A DNA stretch of 9,659 bases, taken from positions 1 to 9,659 of the forward strand of contig CANMSW010000072.1 of NCBI GenBank assembly GCA_947500275.1, in the 5' to 3' direction. The position numbers and the translations under genes are program-made. The DNA is from Bacteriovoracaceae bacterium. GTDB taxonomy: Bacteria > Bdellovibrionota > UBA1018. This document shows positions 1 through 6,938 of the stretch, piece by piece. The first letter of the stretch is position 1. The number at the start of each line of letters is the position of its first letter. The notes under the pieces were generated by a model. The model was not told where the DNA came from, made no database searches, and worked only from the letters and a program-made list of their open reading frames with translations.

Positions 1-942
1 ATGGAGCGATCGATTTCCATGTCCTCACCCACGACCTCCATCTCGACGGGTTTGCCCAACTTCGAAGCAGTGTCCCGCACCACGCGTCTGAGTCGGGTAA
101 AAAGGGGTTTCAAGGAAGTCATCCGCATCCCGAGGGCACATCTTGGAGGTCACGGACCGTACGATCAAAAAGAGTGAGGAGGGAATTCGCGCGAATTTGA
201 GCCCGTGACCCCTCGCTAAACTCCATTAAAATTTGGCTCTTAATCACTACGAGCTCACCCACCAAATCCAAAAGCGACTCGAGTCGCGCAGGATCCATTC
301 GGATACTTTCAGCTGTTTTCGGTCCCGATGCCCCTGATGCTCCCTGCCCTGATTGGACGGATGATCCCCCACTGGGCGCGGAAGAAGACGTGCTTTCAGA
401 ATGAGTCTCTTGAGCGACCGAAGCCGGAGGTGCCCCCTCTAACAATTCGATATCAAAGGCTCCCGTGGTTTTGGTGCCGTAGCAAGAGTCCCTTTTTCTA
501 AGCTTCGCGTTAACGCGTGAACTTCCTCTTTCAAGGATCCTGCTGTCCACTCGCCTTCGCGCCTCTCATCGATGGTACGCACTGCCTTCTTAAATTCGTC
601 CCCCGACTTCAAAAGAATCGAGATCACTTCGGGACTCACGAGTTCATTCGCGGAACGTAAGAGGGTTAAGCAGTCTTCGACAGCGTGTCCGAAGGCCGAA
701 ACAGTTGTGAACCCAAGAGCAGCGCAGGTTCCTTTTATGGAGTGGGCGATGCGAAAAGCTTGAGCAATAGCCTCACCCCGCACTCCGTGGGAATCCGCAT
801 GGTCGGTTGGAAAATCTAAGCTCAGGATAGTCTCTTCCCAGTCAGCAAGACTCTGACTGAGTTCCTGAACGAGCTCCTTCCGAAGCTCTTCGACTAAAGC
901 AGCATCAATACCGACGGAATCTTGGCTTACAGCCTCACTCAT
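1..942 (-). pseudogene. cheA: CheA histidine kinase, 5' part, with two frameshifts
   Basis: This is a chemotaxis histidine kinase gene on the minus strand, running off the left edge. The first frame (942 to 439) gives an Hpt/P1 domain with the phosphoacceptor motif FRIAHSIKGT, His67. The second frame (readable from about 560 to 119) gives a Ser/Gly-rich linker and a P3 dimerisation domain (ESIRMDPARLESLLDLVGEL onward). The third frame (128 to 1) gives the start of the P4 ATPase domain (MRMTSLKPLFTRLRRVVRD, then VVGEDMEIDRSI). That third piece is collinear with the intact CheA at 4432-6324. Each junction needs one extra base to restore the frame: one between about 560 and 439, one within about 129-137, where a single added C would give LQDVPLGMRM in place of a stop. 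The start ATG at 942 follows a GAGG with suitable spacing. As read, the product ends after P1 and cannot be a kinase. CheA identity is very likely. Real decay seems likelier than read error, because the other eight genes are intact. Confidence 0.85.
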
Positions 943-1122
943 GTCGCGCTACCTCTTCCCCATCAACTGAGTATCCGAATCATTCAGACCACATGCTATC
1001 TCGACCATTCATCGGCTAATGGGTCCTTAAACCTAAGGCGGTATCGCGATGGTTTTTACCTCAGGTACTAGGTCATATTTTCCGATCCATGAGGGACGGG
1101 GAACTCAGGAGGAAGAGGCTTC
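943..1122. promoter_or_regulatory. Divergent intergenic region between broken cheA and receptor 1
   Basis: This 180-bp gap separates two divergently transcribed genes, so it should hold promoters for both. I see two small inverted repeats: CCTTA-AACC-TAAGG at 1025-1038 and TACCT-C-AGGTA at 1057-1067. Either could be an operator or a chance palindrome. A strong ribosome binding site, AGGAGG at 1107-1112, lies 10 bases before the receptor ATG. I could not identify a convincing -35/-10 pair on either strand. The regulatory role is inferred from position only. Confidence 0.45.
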
Positions 1123-2415
1123 ATGACGGGTCGCTCAAGAAATTCACCAATACCCACAAGCAAAAAGGCGCCCCGGCGCCTCTCCTCGGCGATTGGTTAT
1201 CGACTCGCTCCACTCTTGATTCTCCCCTGCGTCGCCACCGCTCTTACACTTGTCGGGCTATTCCAAGCTCCCAACCGTGCATGGTCATTAGTTGCTCTAC
1301 AAAGCACGAGCCTCCTCGTCCTGCTTGCCTACGGTATACCATTCGCTAGAAGGCATTCTCGAGTGCTCCGCGAGCTCAATGCGGATTTAGGTCGAGCCGA
1401 GCAGCGGGTCACAAGCCACGCTGAGAAACTCGGAGAAATTAGTCAGAAGCTCTCTTCTGGAGCGACCGAAGCCGCATCCTCGTTGCAAGAAACAGCAGCG
1501 AGCATCGAGGAGCTTTCGAGCATGGTGAAGCTCAATGCCGATCATGCGAGGGAAGCCTCTGCCCTTTCCGTAACGAGTCGTAAGGCGGCTGAAGAAGGGG
1601 AACGTCGAATGAAGGGCCTCCACACGGCCATGAAGGAAATCTCTGCCTCCTCAAGGCGAATCGAAGATATAATTGACGTCATTGATGATATCGCCTTTCA
1701 GACCAACTTACTGGCATTAAACGCGGCTGTCGAAGCCGCACGAGCGGGCGAAAACGGAAAAGGCTTTGCGGTCGTCGCGGAGGCTGTGCGCTCCCTAGCG
1801 CAACGAAGCGCCTCTGCGGCTAAGGAGATCTCAACACTCATCCGCTCCTCAACCGCCCAAGTTGGGCGTGGAGTAGACGGGACTGAGCAAAGCGAATCTG
1901 CACTGAGAGAGATTCTTGTGTCCGTCAAGAAAGTGTCGGACTTAAACGACGAAATCGCAGGAGCAAGTCGCGAACAAGCGGGTGGCATTGAACAAATCAG
2001 TAAAGCGATCAATCAGTTAGACCAAGCGACCCAGTTAAATGCAGCAAGCGCCGAACAAGCCGCAGCGACTGCGGAAGAATTGAATTCGCAATCCCAGGCC
2101 CTGGACGGAATTGTAGACAGACTGGGAAGCATCGTTCTTGGGAAAAAGCCGTTGAATCAACCCCTCGAATCCCGTGCGGCCGAACTCATCCCGTCGGGAC
2201 GAGTTGTTTCGCTTCAGGAGCGCCGAAAGAAACGACAAGCACAAACCACGCATTCAATTCCCTCTTCGCAGAAGGCGCCTAGGGCAGAAAAGAGGAAGCA
2301 AAATGAAACAAAGCGAAAACCGAGTCGCGACGAAAAAGTCATCCCCTTTGGCGATGAAGAGTTGTCAGGAAACCTCGGGGCTTCAGAAAAGTTCGGAGAC
2401 CTCTCCGGTTTCTAA
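1123..2415 (+). CDS. Methyl-accepting chemotaxis protein without a sensor domain (receptor 1)
   Basis: This 430-residue receptor has a basic N-terminus (residues 1-26) and two transmembrane helices at about 27-49 and 54-75. They are joined by only about five residues, so there is no periplasmic ligand domain and no HAMP domain. The signalling hairpin spans about 105-335, with the canonical tip FQTNLLALNAAVEAARAGE (192-210) that binds CheA and CheW. Likely methylation pairs are Q122/E123, E311/Q312 and E318/E319. By my count the hairpin matches the 36-heptad class of E. coli Tsr without gaps. The C-terminal tail (about 342-430) is strongly basic, then carries KVIPF (405-409) and ends KFGDLSGF. 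The start at 1123 is supported by AGGAGG 10 bases upstream; the basic N-terminus fits the cytoplasm. It is the first gene of the plus-strand cluster, 47 nt before cheW1. The signal it senses is unknown; membrane state or a partner protein is possible. Confidence 0.93.
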   Translation: MTGRSRNSPIPTSKKAPRRLSSAIGYRLAPLLILPCVATALTLVGLFQAPNRAWSLVALQSTSLLVLLAYGIPFARRHSRVLRELNADLGRAEQRVTSHAEKLGEISQKLSSGATEAASSLQETAASIEELSSMVKLNADHAREASALSVTSRKAAEEGERRMKGLHTAMKEISASSRRIEDIIDVIDDIAFQTNLLALNAAVEAARAGENGKGFAVVAEAVRSLAQRSASAAKEISTLIRSSTAQVGRGVDGTEQSESALREILVSVKKVSDLNDEIAGASREQAGGIEQISKAINQLDQATQLNAASAEQAAATAEELNSQSQALDGIVDRLGSIVLGKKPLNQPLESRAAELIPSGRVVSLQERRKKRQAQTTHSIPSSQKAPRAEKRKQNETKRKPSRDEKVIPFGDEELSGNLGASEKFGDLSGF

Positions 2416-2462
2416 TTAACGATTCAAAGGGTCACAGCACACTATTTCCGGGGAGACAAAAA

Positions 2463-2996
2463 ATGAGTCAGCACAGCCAAAGGGACGCACGAATGAACCA
2501 CGATTTGTCGGAGACGAATACGGCTGTAAAAGCCGGAAAGTACCTCACCTTTGTCCTCGACGGACGTCGCTATGGGGTCCCTATCTCAACCGTCCGCGAG
2601 ATTAACCGGGTAAGTGAAATCACGCCCGTTCCCAGAACACCCCAATTCGTTGTTGGAGTGATGAATCTCAGAGGAAAAGCCATCCCTGTAGTCGACCTCA
2701 GAATGAAACTCGGAGTGAAAGCAGGCCCCTTCACCCGTGAGACCTGCATTATAGTGATTGATACGACCGGCGGTGAGAGTGGAATCATCGTGGACGCGGT
2801 CCATGAGGTCGTTGACTTCAGCGCAGCTCAGCTCGAACTGCCCCCTAAGCTTCATAACCCGGGTGAAACAGGATTTGTGAGCGGAGTCGGAAAGCTTGAA
2901 AACCGAATCGTCATCCTGATCGACATTCTTTTGGCGCTCTCCCCCGAACACTTCGCAAGAACTTCAACTGCACCCCCATCGGAAAACGCGGCCTAA
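2463..2996 (+). CDS. cheW: CheW coupling protein 1
   Basis: This 177-residue protein is a single CheW domain (about residues 24-165) after a short polar N-terminal extension. CheW bridges receptor tips and the P5 domain of CheA in the chemosensory array beneath the membrane. Diagnostic segments are YLTFVLDGRRYGVPI, VREINRVSEITPVPRTP and the MNLRG motif followed by VVDLRMKLG. The start at 2463 has GGGGAG seven bases upstream. A second in-frame Met (codon 11, at 2493) is possible but less well placed. The gene follows receptor 1 by 47 nt, which suggests co-transcription. It resembles CheW2 at 6351-6899 in the core (GVMNLRG versus GIMNLRG) but is clearly diverged, so the two are not a recent duplication. 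Which receptor each CheW serves cannot be told from sequence. Confidence 0.95.
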   Translation: MSQHSQRDARMNHDLSETNTAVKAGKYLTFVLDGRRYGVPISTVREINRVSEITPVPRTPQFVVGVMNLRGKAIPVVDLRMKLGVKAGPFTRETCIIVIDTTGGESGIIVDAVHEVVDFSAAQLELPPKLHNPGETGFVSGVGKLENRIVILIDILLALSPEHFARTSTAPPSENAA

Positions 2997-3003
2997 CAGG
3001 AGA

Positions 3004-3064
3004 TGATCTTACAAGATCAGCGAAGAAAACCGACGTTTCATACCTCGGGACTCTTGTAGATCAG
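3004..3064. promoter_or_regulatory. Palindrome and repeated half-sites upstream of cheY (putative operator)
   Basis: The gap before cheY holds a perfect 7-bp inverted repeat with a 2-bp centre, TGATCTT-AC-AAGATCA, at 3004-3019. A related element, TCTTGTAGATCAG, lies at 3052-3064; compare TCTTACAAGATCAG at 3007-3020. The half-site AGATCA therefore occurs at 3014-3019 and 3058-3063, and its reverse complement at 3004-3009. The two AGATCA copies are 44 bp apart, about four helical turns, and sit just before an AT-rich promoter-like patch. No T-tract follows the palindrome, so it is not a standard terminator. An operator for a dimeric regulator is the best guess; chance cannot be excluded. Confidence 0.4.
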
Positions 3065-3065
3065 G

Positions 3066-3111
3066 TGATTTAAGTTACTCTATACATATCTATTGATAAG
3101 GATGGTTGAAA
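3066..3111 (+). promoter_or_regulatory. Probable cheY promoter patch and start-deciding RBS
   Basis: The stretch 3066-3099 is visibly richer in A and T than the surrounding DNA and includes TATACA at 3081-3086, a possible -10 element. No good -35 hexamer sits at the right distance, so the promoter call is weak. AAGGA at 3098-3102 lies nine bases before the ATG at 3112 but only three before an in-frame TTG at 3106. The ATG is therefore the preferred cheY start. Confidence 0.4.
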
Positions 3112-3516
3112 ATGTTCCCTCCAGACACACGAGTTCTCGTAGTAGACGACATGAAAGTGATGCGGACTCTAGTAAAAGGCCAATTACGAAATCTTCAGCT
3201 CACAAATATTGTCGAAGCTGAAAATGGCGACGAAGCATTCAAAACGCTTAAATCCCAGGCAGATGCAAATACTCCCATCGGCTTGATCTTGAGCGACTGG
3301 AACATGCCTGTTCAGACGGGAATCGACTTCCTTAAGAAAGTTCGGAACGATCCAAAATTCAAGGGCCTCCCCTTCATTCTCATCACTGCAGAAGGCGAAG
3401 TCGACCAAGTCAAACAGGCCCTCGACCTTGGGGTCAGTTCTTTCATTCGTAAACCTTTTGCTCCCGCGACCTTCCAAGAAAAACTTGAGCAGGTCTGGAA
3501 AAAGCAAAGCGTATAA
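3112..3516 (+). CDS. cheY: CheY response regulator
   Basis: This 134-residue stand-alone receiver domain is the diffusible output of the pathway. Once phosphorylated by CheA it binds the flagellar switch, or another motility machine, to change motor behaviour. All receiver landmarks are present: acidic pair Asp12/Asp13 (VLVVDD), phosphoacceptor Asp62 in LSDWNMP (same DWNMP context as E. coli CheY), Thr92 (LITAEG), and Lys114 in FIRKPF. The switch aromatic is Phe111 where E. coli has Tyr106. There is no output domain. An in-frame TTG six bases upstream would add two residues, but the Shine-Dalgarno spacing favours ATG at 3112. The gene has its own putative promoter region and is 16 nt upstream of the STAS-CheX gene. 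Its likely kinase (4432-6324) and phosphatase (3533-4363) are therefore neighbours. Confidence 0.96.
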   Translation: MFPPDTRVLVVDDMKVMRTLVKGQLRNLQLTNIVEAENGDEAFKTLKSQADANTPIGLILSDWNMPVQTGIDFLKKVRNDPKFKGLPFILITAEGEVDQVKQALDLGVSSFIRKPFAPATFQEKLEQVWKKQSV

Positions 3517-3532
3517 GTGAGACTAAGGACCT

Positions 3533-4363
3533 ATGACGTTCCAAGTCCAAGCACAACCTGGTTACCTCATGGTTCAATCGGATGTGGCTTGGTTGGACGA
3601 TAAAATCGTTCACGAGATTGAAGCCGAACTCAAGCAGCGCACAGAGAAAGTTCCTTTGATTATCTTCGACTTTCAAACAGTTGGGGAGATGCACCCACAG
3701 GCTATGCGGAGTCTCGCCCGCATAACCAATGAGTATTCAGCAACTGAAACGAAGACTGCGTTTCTTGTGAACGAGAAGCTCTTCAACTTCATTAGCTCCA
3801 ACGGGATGGACCGAATCCTAAGGTGCGTTGGAGACTTGAAAGAGTTTTTGCCGAAACAGAGCTCACCTCGGGACGAAAAATCAAGAACGTTGGAATTTCT
3901 AAATATTACTCTGGATGCCGCTGTCCATACGTTCAAAGTCGCAACTAAAACAATCATCAACGCGAATAAGACGTTTGTAAAAACGACGAGTAACTGTCCT
4001 GCTCACGATCTAGCGGCGACCGTCTCCATTCATAGTCCTGAATATAACGGAACCCTAATTCTGGCTTTCCCATCAAAAACTTATCTCCCCGTTCTCAATC
4101 GACTAACGGGTGGAAGTTTCGACGAGCTCACGCCTGAAATACGGGACGGTGTGGCCGAACTCCTCAACATCGTGCTCGGACAGGCTAAGACACAACTCAA
4201 CCAGCGCGGATTTCAGATTCAACAAAGCCTCCCAACAATTATCGATGGCGGCAAAGTCAACCCAGCGCTAACCCCTGGATTTCGTTCGATTATCATACCC
4301 TTCAATTGCGATGTGGGCGACTTCTTCATCGAACTCACGAACAAAACCGCTACACCCAGTTAA
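3533..4363 (+). CDS. cheX: STAS-CheX fusion, putative CheY-P phosphatase
   Basis: This 276-residue protein has two domains. Residues 1-108 look like a STAS domain: LIIFDFQTV strand, then the helix HPQAMRSLARITNEYS, then FLVNEKLFNFISSNGMDRIL. The usual phosphorylatable DSSG motif is replaced by HPQA (54-57). Residues 120-270 match the CheX/CheC phosphatase family, with D205-x3-E209-x2-N212 (VAELLN) and a Pro about 22 residues on (Pro234). In known CheX proteins the Glu and Asn act directly on the phosphorylated CheY aspartate. The C-terminal pattern SIIIPFNCDVGDFFIEL also fits CheX. The gene follows cheY by 16 nt, and no cheZ is visible, so ending the CheY signal is the natural role. The AAGGA before ATG 3533 is only three bases away, so translation may be weak; an upstream in-frame stop at 3524 excludes an earlier start. 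The function of the STAS half is unknown; partner docking or dimer control is possible. Confidence 0.85.
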   Translation: MTFQVQAQPGYLMVQSDVAWLDDKIVHEIEAELKQRTEKVPLIIFDFQTVGEMHPQAMRSLARITNEYSATETKTAFLVNEKLFNFISSNGMDRILRCVGDLKEFLPKQSSPRDEKSRTLEFLNITLDAAVHTFKVATKTIINANKTFVKTTSNCPAHDLAATVSIHSPEYNGTLILAFPSKTYLPVLNRLTGGSFDELTPEIRDGVAELLNIVLGQAKTQLNQRGFQIQQSLPTIIDGGKVNPALTPGFRSIIIPFNCDVGDFFIELTNKTATPS

Positions 4364-4431
4364 GAGCAGCGCTCAAAACCTAAAGATTTCGCGCAGAAAC
4401 TCCGATCCGTCCCAACGGGAGAACACGGAGA

Positions 4432-6324
4432 ATGTCGGCCGAATTCGAAAACTCGATGAAATCAGCCTTCCTTGAGGAAGCTGCCCAGCTCCTCACGGAT
4501 GCAGAGCAGTGCTTTCTCGTGCTCGAAAAAGATCCAAACGATCGCTCGAACCTCGAGAGGCTTTTCCGTTTGGCTCATAACCTCAAGGGAAGCTCCCGGG
4601 CCGTAGGATTCGAAATCCTCAGCCACTTCACACACGAACTTGAAAACCTTCTTCTGCCCGTTAAAAAAGGGGAACTCGCAGCAACATCGAGGCTGATCGA
4701 TCTCCTACTTCGATGCAACGACCACCTCATCGCGTATGTCGAGGCGCTTCGCGAGAATCCTGACTCAGTCGTCGATTCATCTGAGCTTCTGAACGAGATG
4801 ACTCGCTTCAGAAATGATCCCCAAAGCGATACCCCGCCACTGGAGCCTCAAGCTGAATCTATTGAGGTAACTCCAGAGGACGCTCCCGTCCCCGTAGAGC
4901 TTGCTGCACAAGAATTTGAAACTGAGTCTCCAAAGGAAGCATCGAAGCCAAGCCCGGAAATCAAACCGGAAAATCCGCCGCGATTGCCTCGTCCTCAAGA
5001 GCCAACGATCAGCGTCAAAGCACAGGACCAAGACCCCCTTCACGCCGATGATACAACCGTAGTTGCAAAAAAAGCCGAGGAAAGCATTCGGGTCAGCCTC
5101 GATCGAGTAGAACACTTAGTGAACCTGGTTGGCGAGATGGTTATTCTTCAATCAGTACTTCGCGAGAACTCAATCCAAATTCAATCGTCACTCATCAGAA
5201 ATACCATTCATCAACTCGGTAAAGTCACCCAGTCGGTGCAGGACCTCTCGATGAGCCTGCGGATGATTCCTTTGCGGCAAAGCTTTCAAAAAATGCAACG
5301 CATCGTCCGTGATGTATCGAAGCAACTCAACAAACAGGTCGAGCTCAGCGTCGCCGGAGAAGAAACGGAAGTCGATAAGACTGTGCTCGAATTCCTAGGT
5401 GATCCCTTGGTTCACTTGGTAAGAAACGCAGTCGACCATGGAATCGAATCACCCGAACAGCGTCGCGCCAACGGCAAATCTGAAATCGGAAGAATTGAAA
5501 TTAAAGCCCATCATCGGTCAGGAAACTTAATAATCGAAGTCATCGACGATGGGGGCGGAATTGATGCTGATCGCCTCCGGAAAAAAGCCGTCGAAAAAGG
5601 AATCCTAAAAGCAGGCCAATCCGTTTCAGACGACGAAGCCCGAAACCTCATCTTTCATCCTGGGTTCTCCACCAAAGACCAAGTCACCGATGTATCAGGT
5701 CGGGGTGTGGGCATGGACGTTGTCAAAACTCAGATCGAACGTCTCCAAGGCGAAATCGGCATCCACACTCAAATAGGCCGAGGCACTCGTTTCACCTTAC
5801 GTTTGCCCCTCACCCTGGCCATCCTTGAAGGCATGGTCATGCGTTGCGGCCCCGAACGCTTCGTCGTCCCTCTCGCGCATGTTCACGAAACCGTCCGCGT
5901 GAATGCCAACGACGTGCATTTTGCTACCGGCTTGGGCGAAGTGCTCTTGATTCGTGGAGAGTCCATTCCGCTCTATCACCTCCGCGATCTGATGAAGATT
6001 ATGCCAGGAGCGATTCCTGCCAAAGGTACAGCACTCGGAGCGGCCCAGGCTACACTCGCCGCACGCAGCTCGGAACCGAGTGCCGTGATCGTCCGCCTGC
6101 TTGACCAACCCTTTGCAATCCACGTCGACGAGATTTTGGGACAAAACCAAGTAGTCGTGAAGAAACTTGGGCCCGAGCTCGCGCACCTCAAGACTTTTAG
6201 TGGAGGCACCATCCTCGGAGATGGACGCCCCTCACTCATCCTCGAACTCATCGAACTGGTGCGAGCCAATGGCAAAGCCACGCGCACTAAGAAATTAGAA
6301 AACTCGGAAAGGAAGGCAGCTTAA
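4432..6324 (+). CDS. cheA: CheA chemotaxis histidine kinase
   Basis: This intact 630-residue kinase autophosphorylates under receptor control and passes phosphate to CheY. P1/Hpt is at about 1-110, with the phosphoacceptor His49 (FRLAHNLKGSSRAVGF). A Pro/Glu-rich linker covers about 128-215, where a P2 CheY-docking domain would sit; I see no P2 fold. P3 dimerisation is at about 216-290 (ESIRVSLDRVEHLVNLVGEM). The P4 ATPase is at about 290-460, with N-box HLVRNAVDHGIE (328-339), G1 DDGGGID (372-378), GFST (411-414) and G2 GRGVGMDVV (423-431). The P5 CheW-like domain is at about 465-618. All motifs needed for activity are present. The start at 4432 has GGGAG at 4417-4421; a small hairpin (TCCC-AAC-GGGA, 4410-4420) overlaps it and might lower translation. 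The gap from the cheX stop is 68 nt. This is the only functional CheA in the window and would have to serve both receptors unless another lies elsewhere. Confidence 0.98.
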   Translation: MSAEFENSMKSAFLEEAAQLLTDAEQCFLVLEKDPNDRSNLERLFRLAHNLKGSSRAVGFEILSHFTHELENLLLPVKKGELAATSRLIDLLLRCNDHLIAYVEALRENPDSVVDSSELLNEMTRFRNDPQSDTPPLEPQAESIEVTPEDAPVPVELAAQEFETESPKEASKPSPEIKPENPPRLPRPQEPTISVKAQDQDPLHADDTTVVAKKAEESIRVSLDRVEHLVNLVGEMVILQSVLRENSIQIQSSLIRNTIHQLGKVTQSVQDLSMSLRMIPLRQSFQKMQRIVRDVSKQLNKQVELSVAGEETEVDKTVLEFLGDPLVHLVRNAVDHGIESPEQRRANGKSEIGRIEIKAHHRSGNLIIEVIDDGGGIDADRLRKKAVEKGILKAGQSVSDDEARNLIFHPGFSTKDQVTDVSGRGVGMDVVKTQIERLQGEIGIHTQIGRGTRFTLRLPLTLAILEGMVMRCGPERFVVPLAHVHETVRVNANDVHFATGLGEVLLIRGESIPLYHLRDLMKIMPGAIPAKGTALGAAQATLAARSSEPSAVIVRLLDQPFAIHVDEILGQNQVVVKKLGPELAHLKTFSGGTILGDGRPSLILELIELVRANGKATRTKKLENSERKAA

Positions 6325-6333
6325 AAGGCTGCC
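6315..6333 (+). promoter_or_regulatory. RNA hairpin over the cheA stop codon, before cheW2 RBS
   Basis: GGCAGC (6315-6320) and GCTGCC (6328-6333) form a perfect 6-bp, mostly G/C stem. The seven-base loop TTAAAAG contains the cheA stop codon TAA (6322-6324). The cheW2 Shine-Dalgarno GGAGG follows at 6336-6340. There is no U-run downstream, so this is not an intrinsic terminator. A role in mRNA processing or in setting CheA to CheW translation ratios is conceivable but inferred. Confidence 0.4.
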
Positions 6334-6350
6334 ACGGAGGGAATCAAACC

Positions 6351-6899
6351 ATGAGCACAACTCCTCGCGAAACCGGATCGTCCCAAGCGCAAGAATCCGT
6401 TGCGCACGCGATCAGTCAGGTCCATTTGACCGGCGGCGGAAACCGATACATCAGCTTCTCACTCGGATCCGAGGAATATGCGATTCCACTTTTAGATGTC
6501 CGAGAAGTGATCGCCGTACCAGAAACTACGCCCGTCCCTTTCACGCCTCCCCACTTCATGGGCATCATGAACCTCCGCGGTCAGGTGATCTCAGTCATCG
6601 ACTTACGAACAAAACTCGGCATCAAGCCAGTCGCCGGCCCAGAAACCGCCGTCATCATCTGCGATATCGGGGCTGCGTGTCTCGGTGTCTTGGTTGACTC
6701 GATCAATTCGGTCGTTAGTCCCGACGAGGGACAGCTTTCGGCGAAGCCCGAGATCGAGTCGCAGAAAAGCACCGATTACATCAGCGCGGTCTACCGAAAG
6801 ACCGATCGGCTTGTCCTGATTATCGACCTCAAAAAGGCTCTGAACGGCGAGGATCGGAAAGCCATTTCAACTGCTGCGACCACAAAAAAAGCCGCATAA
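6351..6899 (+). CDS. cheW: CheW coupling protein 2
   Basis: This 182-residue protein is a second CheW, linking receptor tips to CheA P5. The domain covers about residues 31-170: YISFSLGSEEYAIPLLDVREV, then VPFTPPHFMGIMNLRG and VIDLRTKLGIKP, with LVLIIDLKKAL near the end. An N-terminal extension of about 30 polar residues and a short Ala/Lys-rich tail are outside the fold. GGAGG (6336-6340) lies 10 bases before the ATG at 6351. The gene is 26 nt after cheA and 39 nt before receptor 2, so cheA, cheW2 and mcp2 look like one transcriptional unit. That placement makes CheW2 the likelier partner of receptor 2 and the intact CheA, while CheW1 sits beside receptor 1. Confidence 0.95.
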   Translation: MSTTPRETGSSQAQESVAHAISQVHLTGGGNRYISFSLGSEEYAIPLLDVREVIAVPETTPVPFTPPHFMGIMNLRGQVISVIDLRTKLGIKPVAGPETAVIICDIGAACLGVLVDSINSVVSPDEGQLSAKPEIESQKSTDYISAVYRKTDRLVLIIDLKKALNGEDRKAISTAATTKKAA

Positions 6900-6938
6900 T
6901 TATCCTAATTAAACGAATCGATAGCGAAGGAGAAAACT

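Noticed and set aside
119..550. The 143-residue minus-strand frame as an independent gene
   Set aside because: It is the linker and P3 domain of the same CheA, entered by a frameshift; it starts inside the P1 end of the upstream frame and has no own Shine-Dalgarno that I can see.
129..560. Programmed ribosomal frameshifting in the minus-strand cheA
   Set aside because: Two shifts would be needed, no slippery heptamer with downstream structure was evident, and CheA proteins are not known to be made that way. Decay or read error is simpler.
1028..1052. A flagellar sigma-28 promoter (TAAA then CGAT) before receptor 1
   Set aside because: The spacing between TAAA and CGAT is about two bases too short, and the rest of the -10 element does not match the consensus.
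3004..3019. The TGATCTT-AC-AAGATCA palindrome as an intrinsic terminator after cheW1
   Set aside because: The stem is short and AT-rich and no T-run follows; an operator or chance palindrome fits better.
5797..6186. 129-residue open frame antisense to cheA
   Set aside because: It is fully inside the conserved P4/P5 coding region of cheA and shows no family features.
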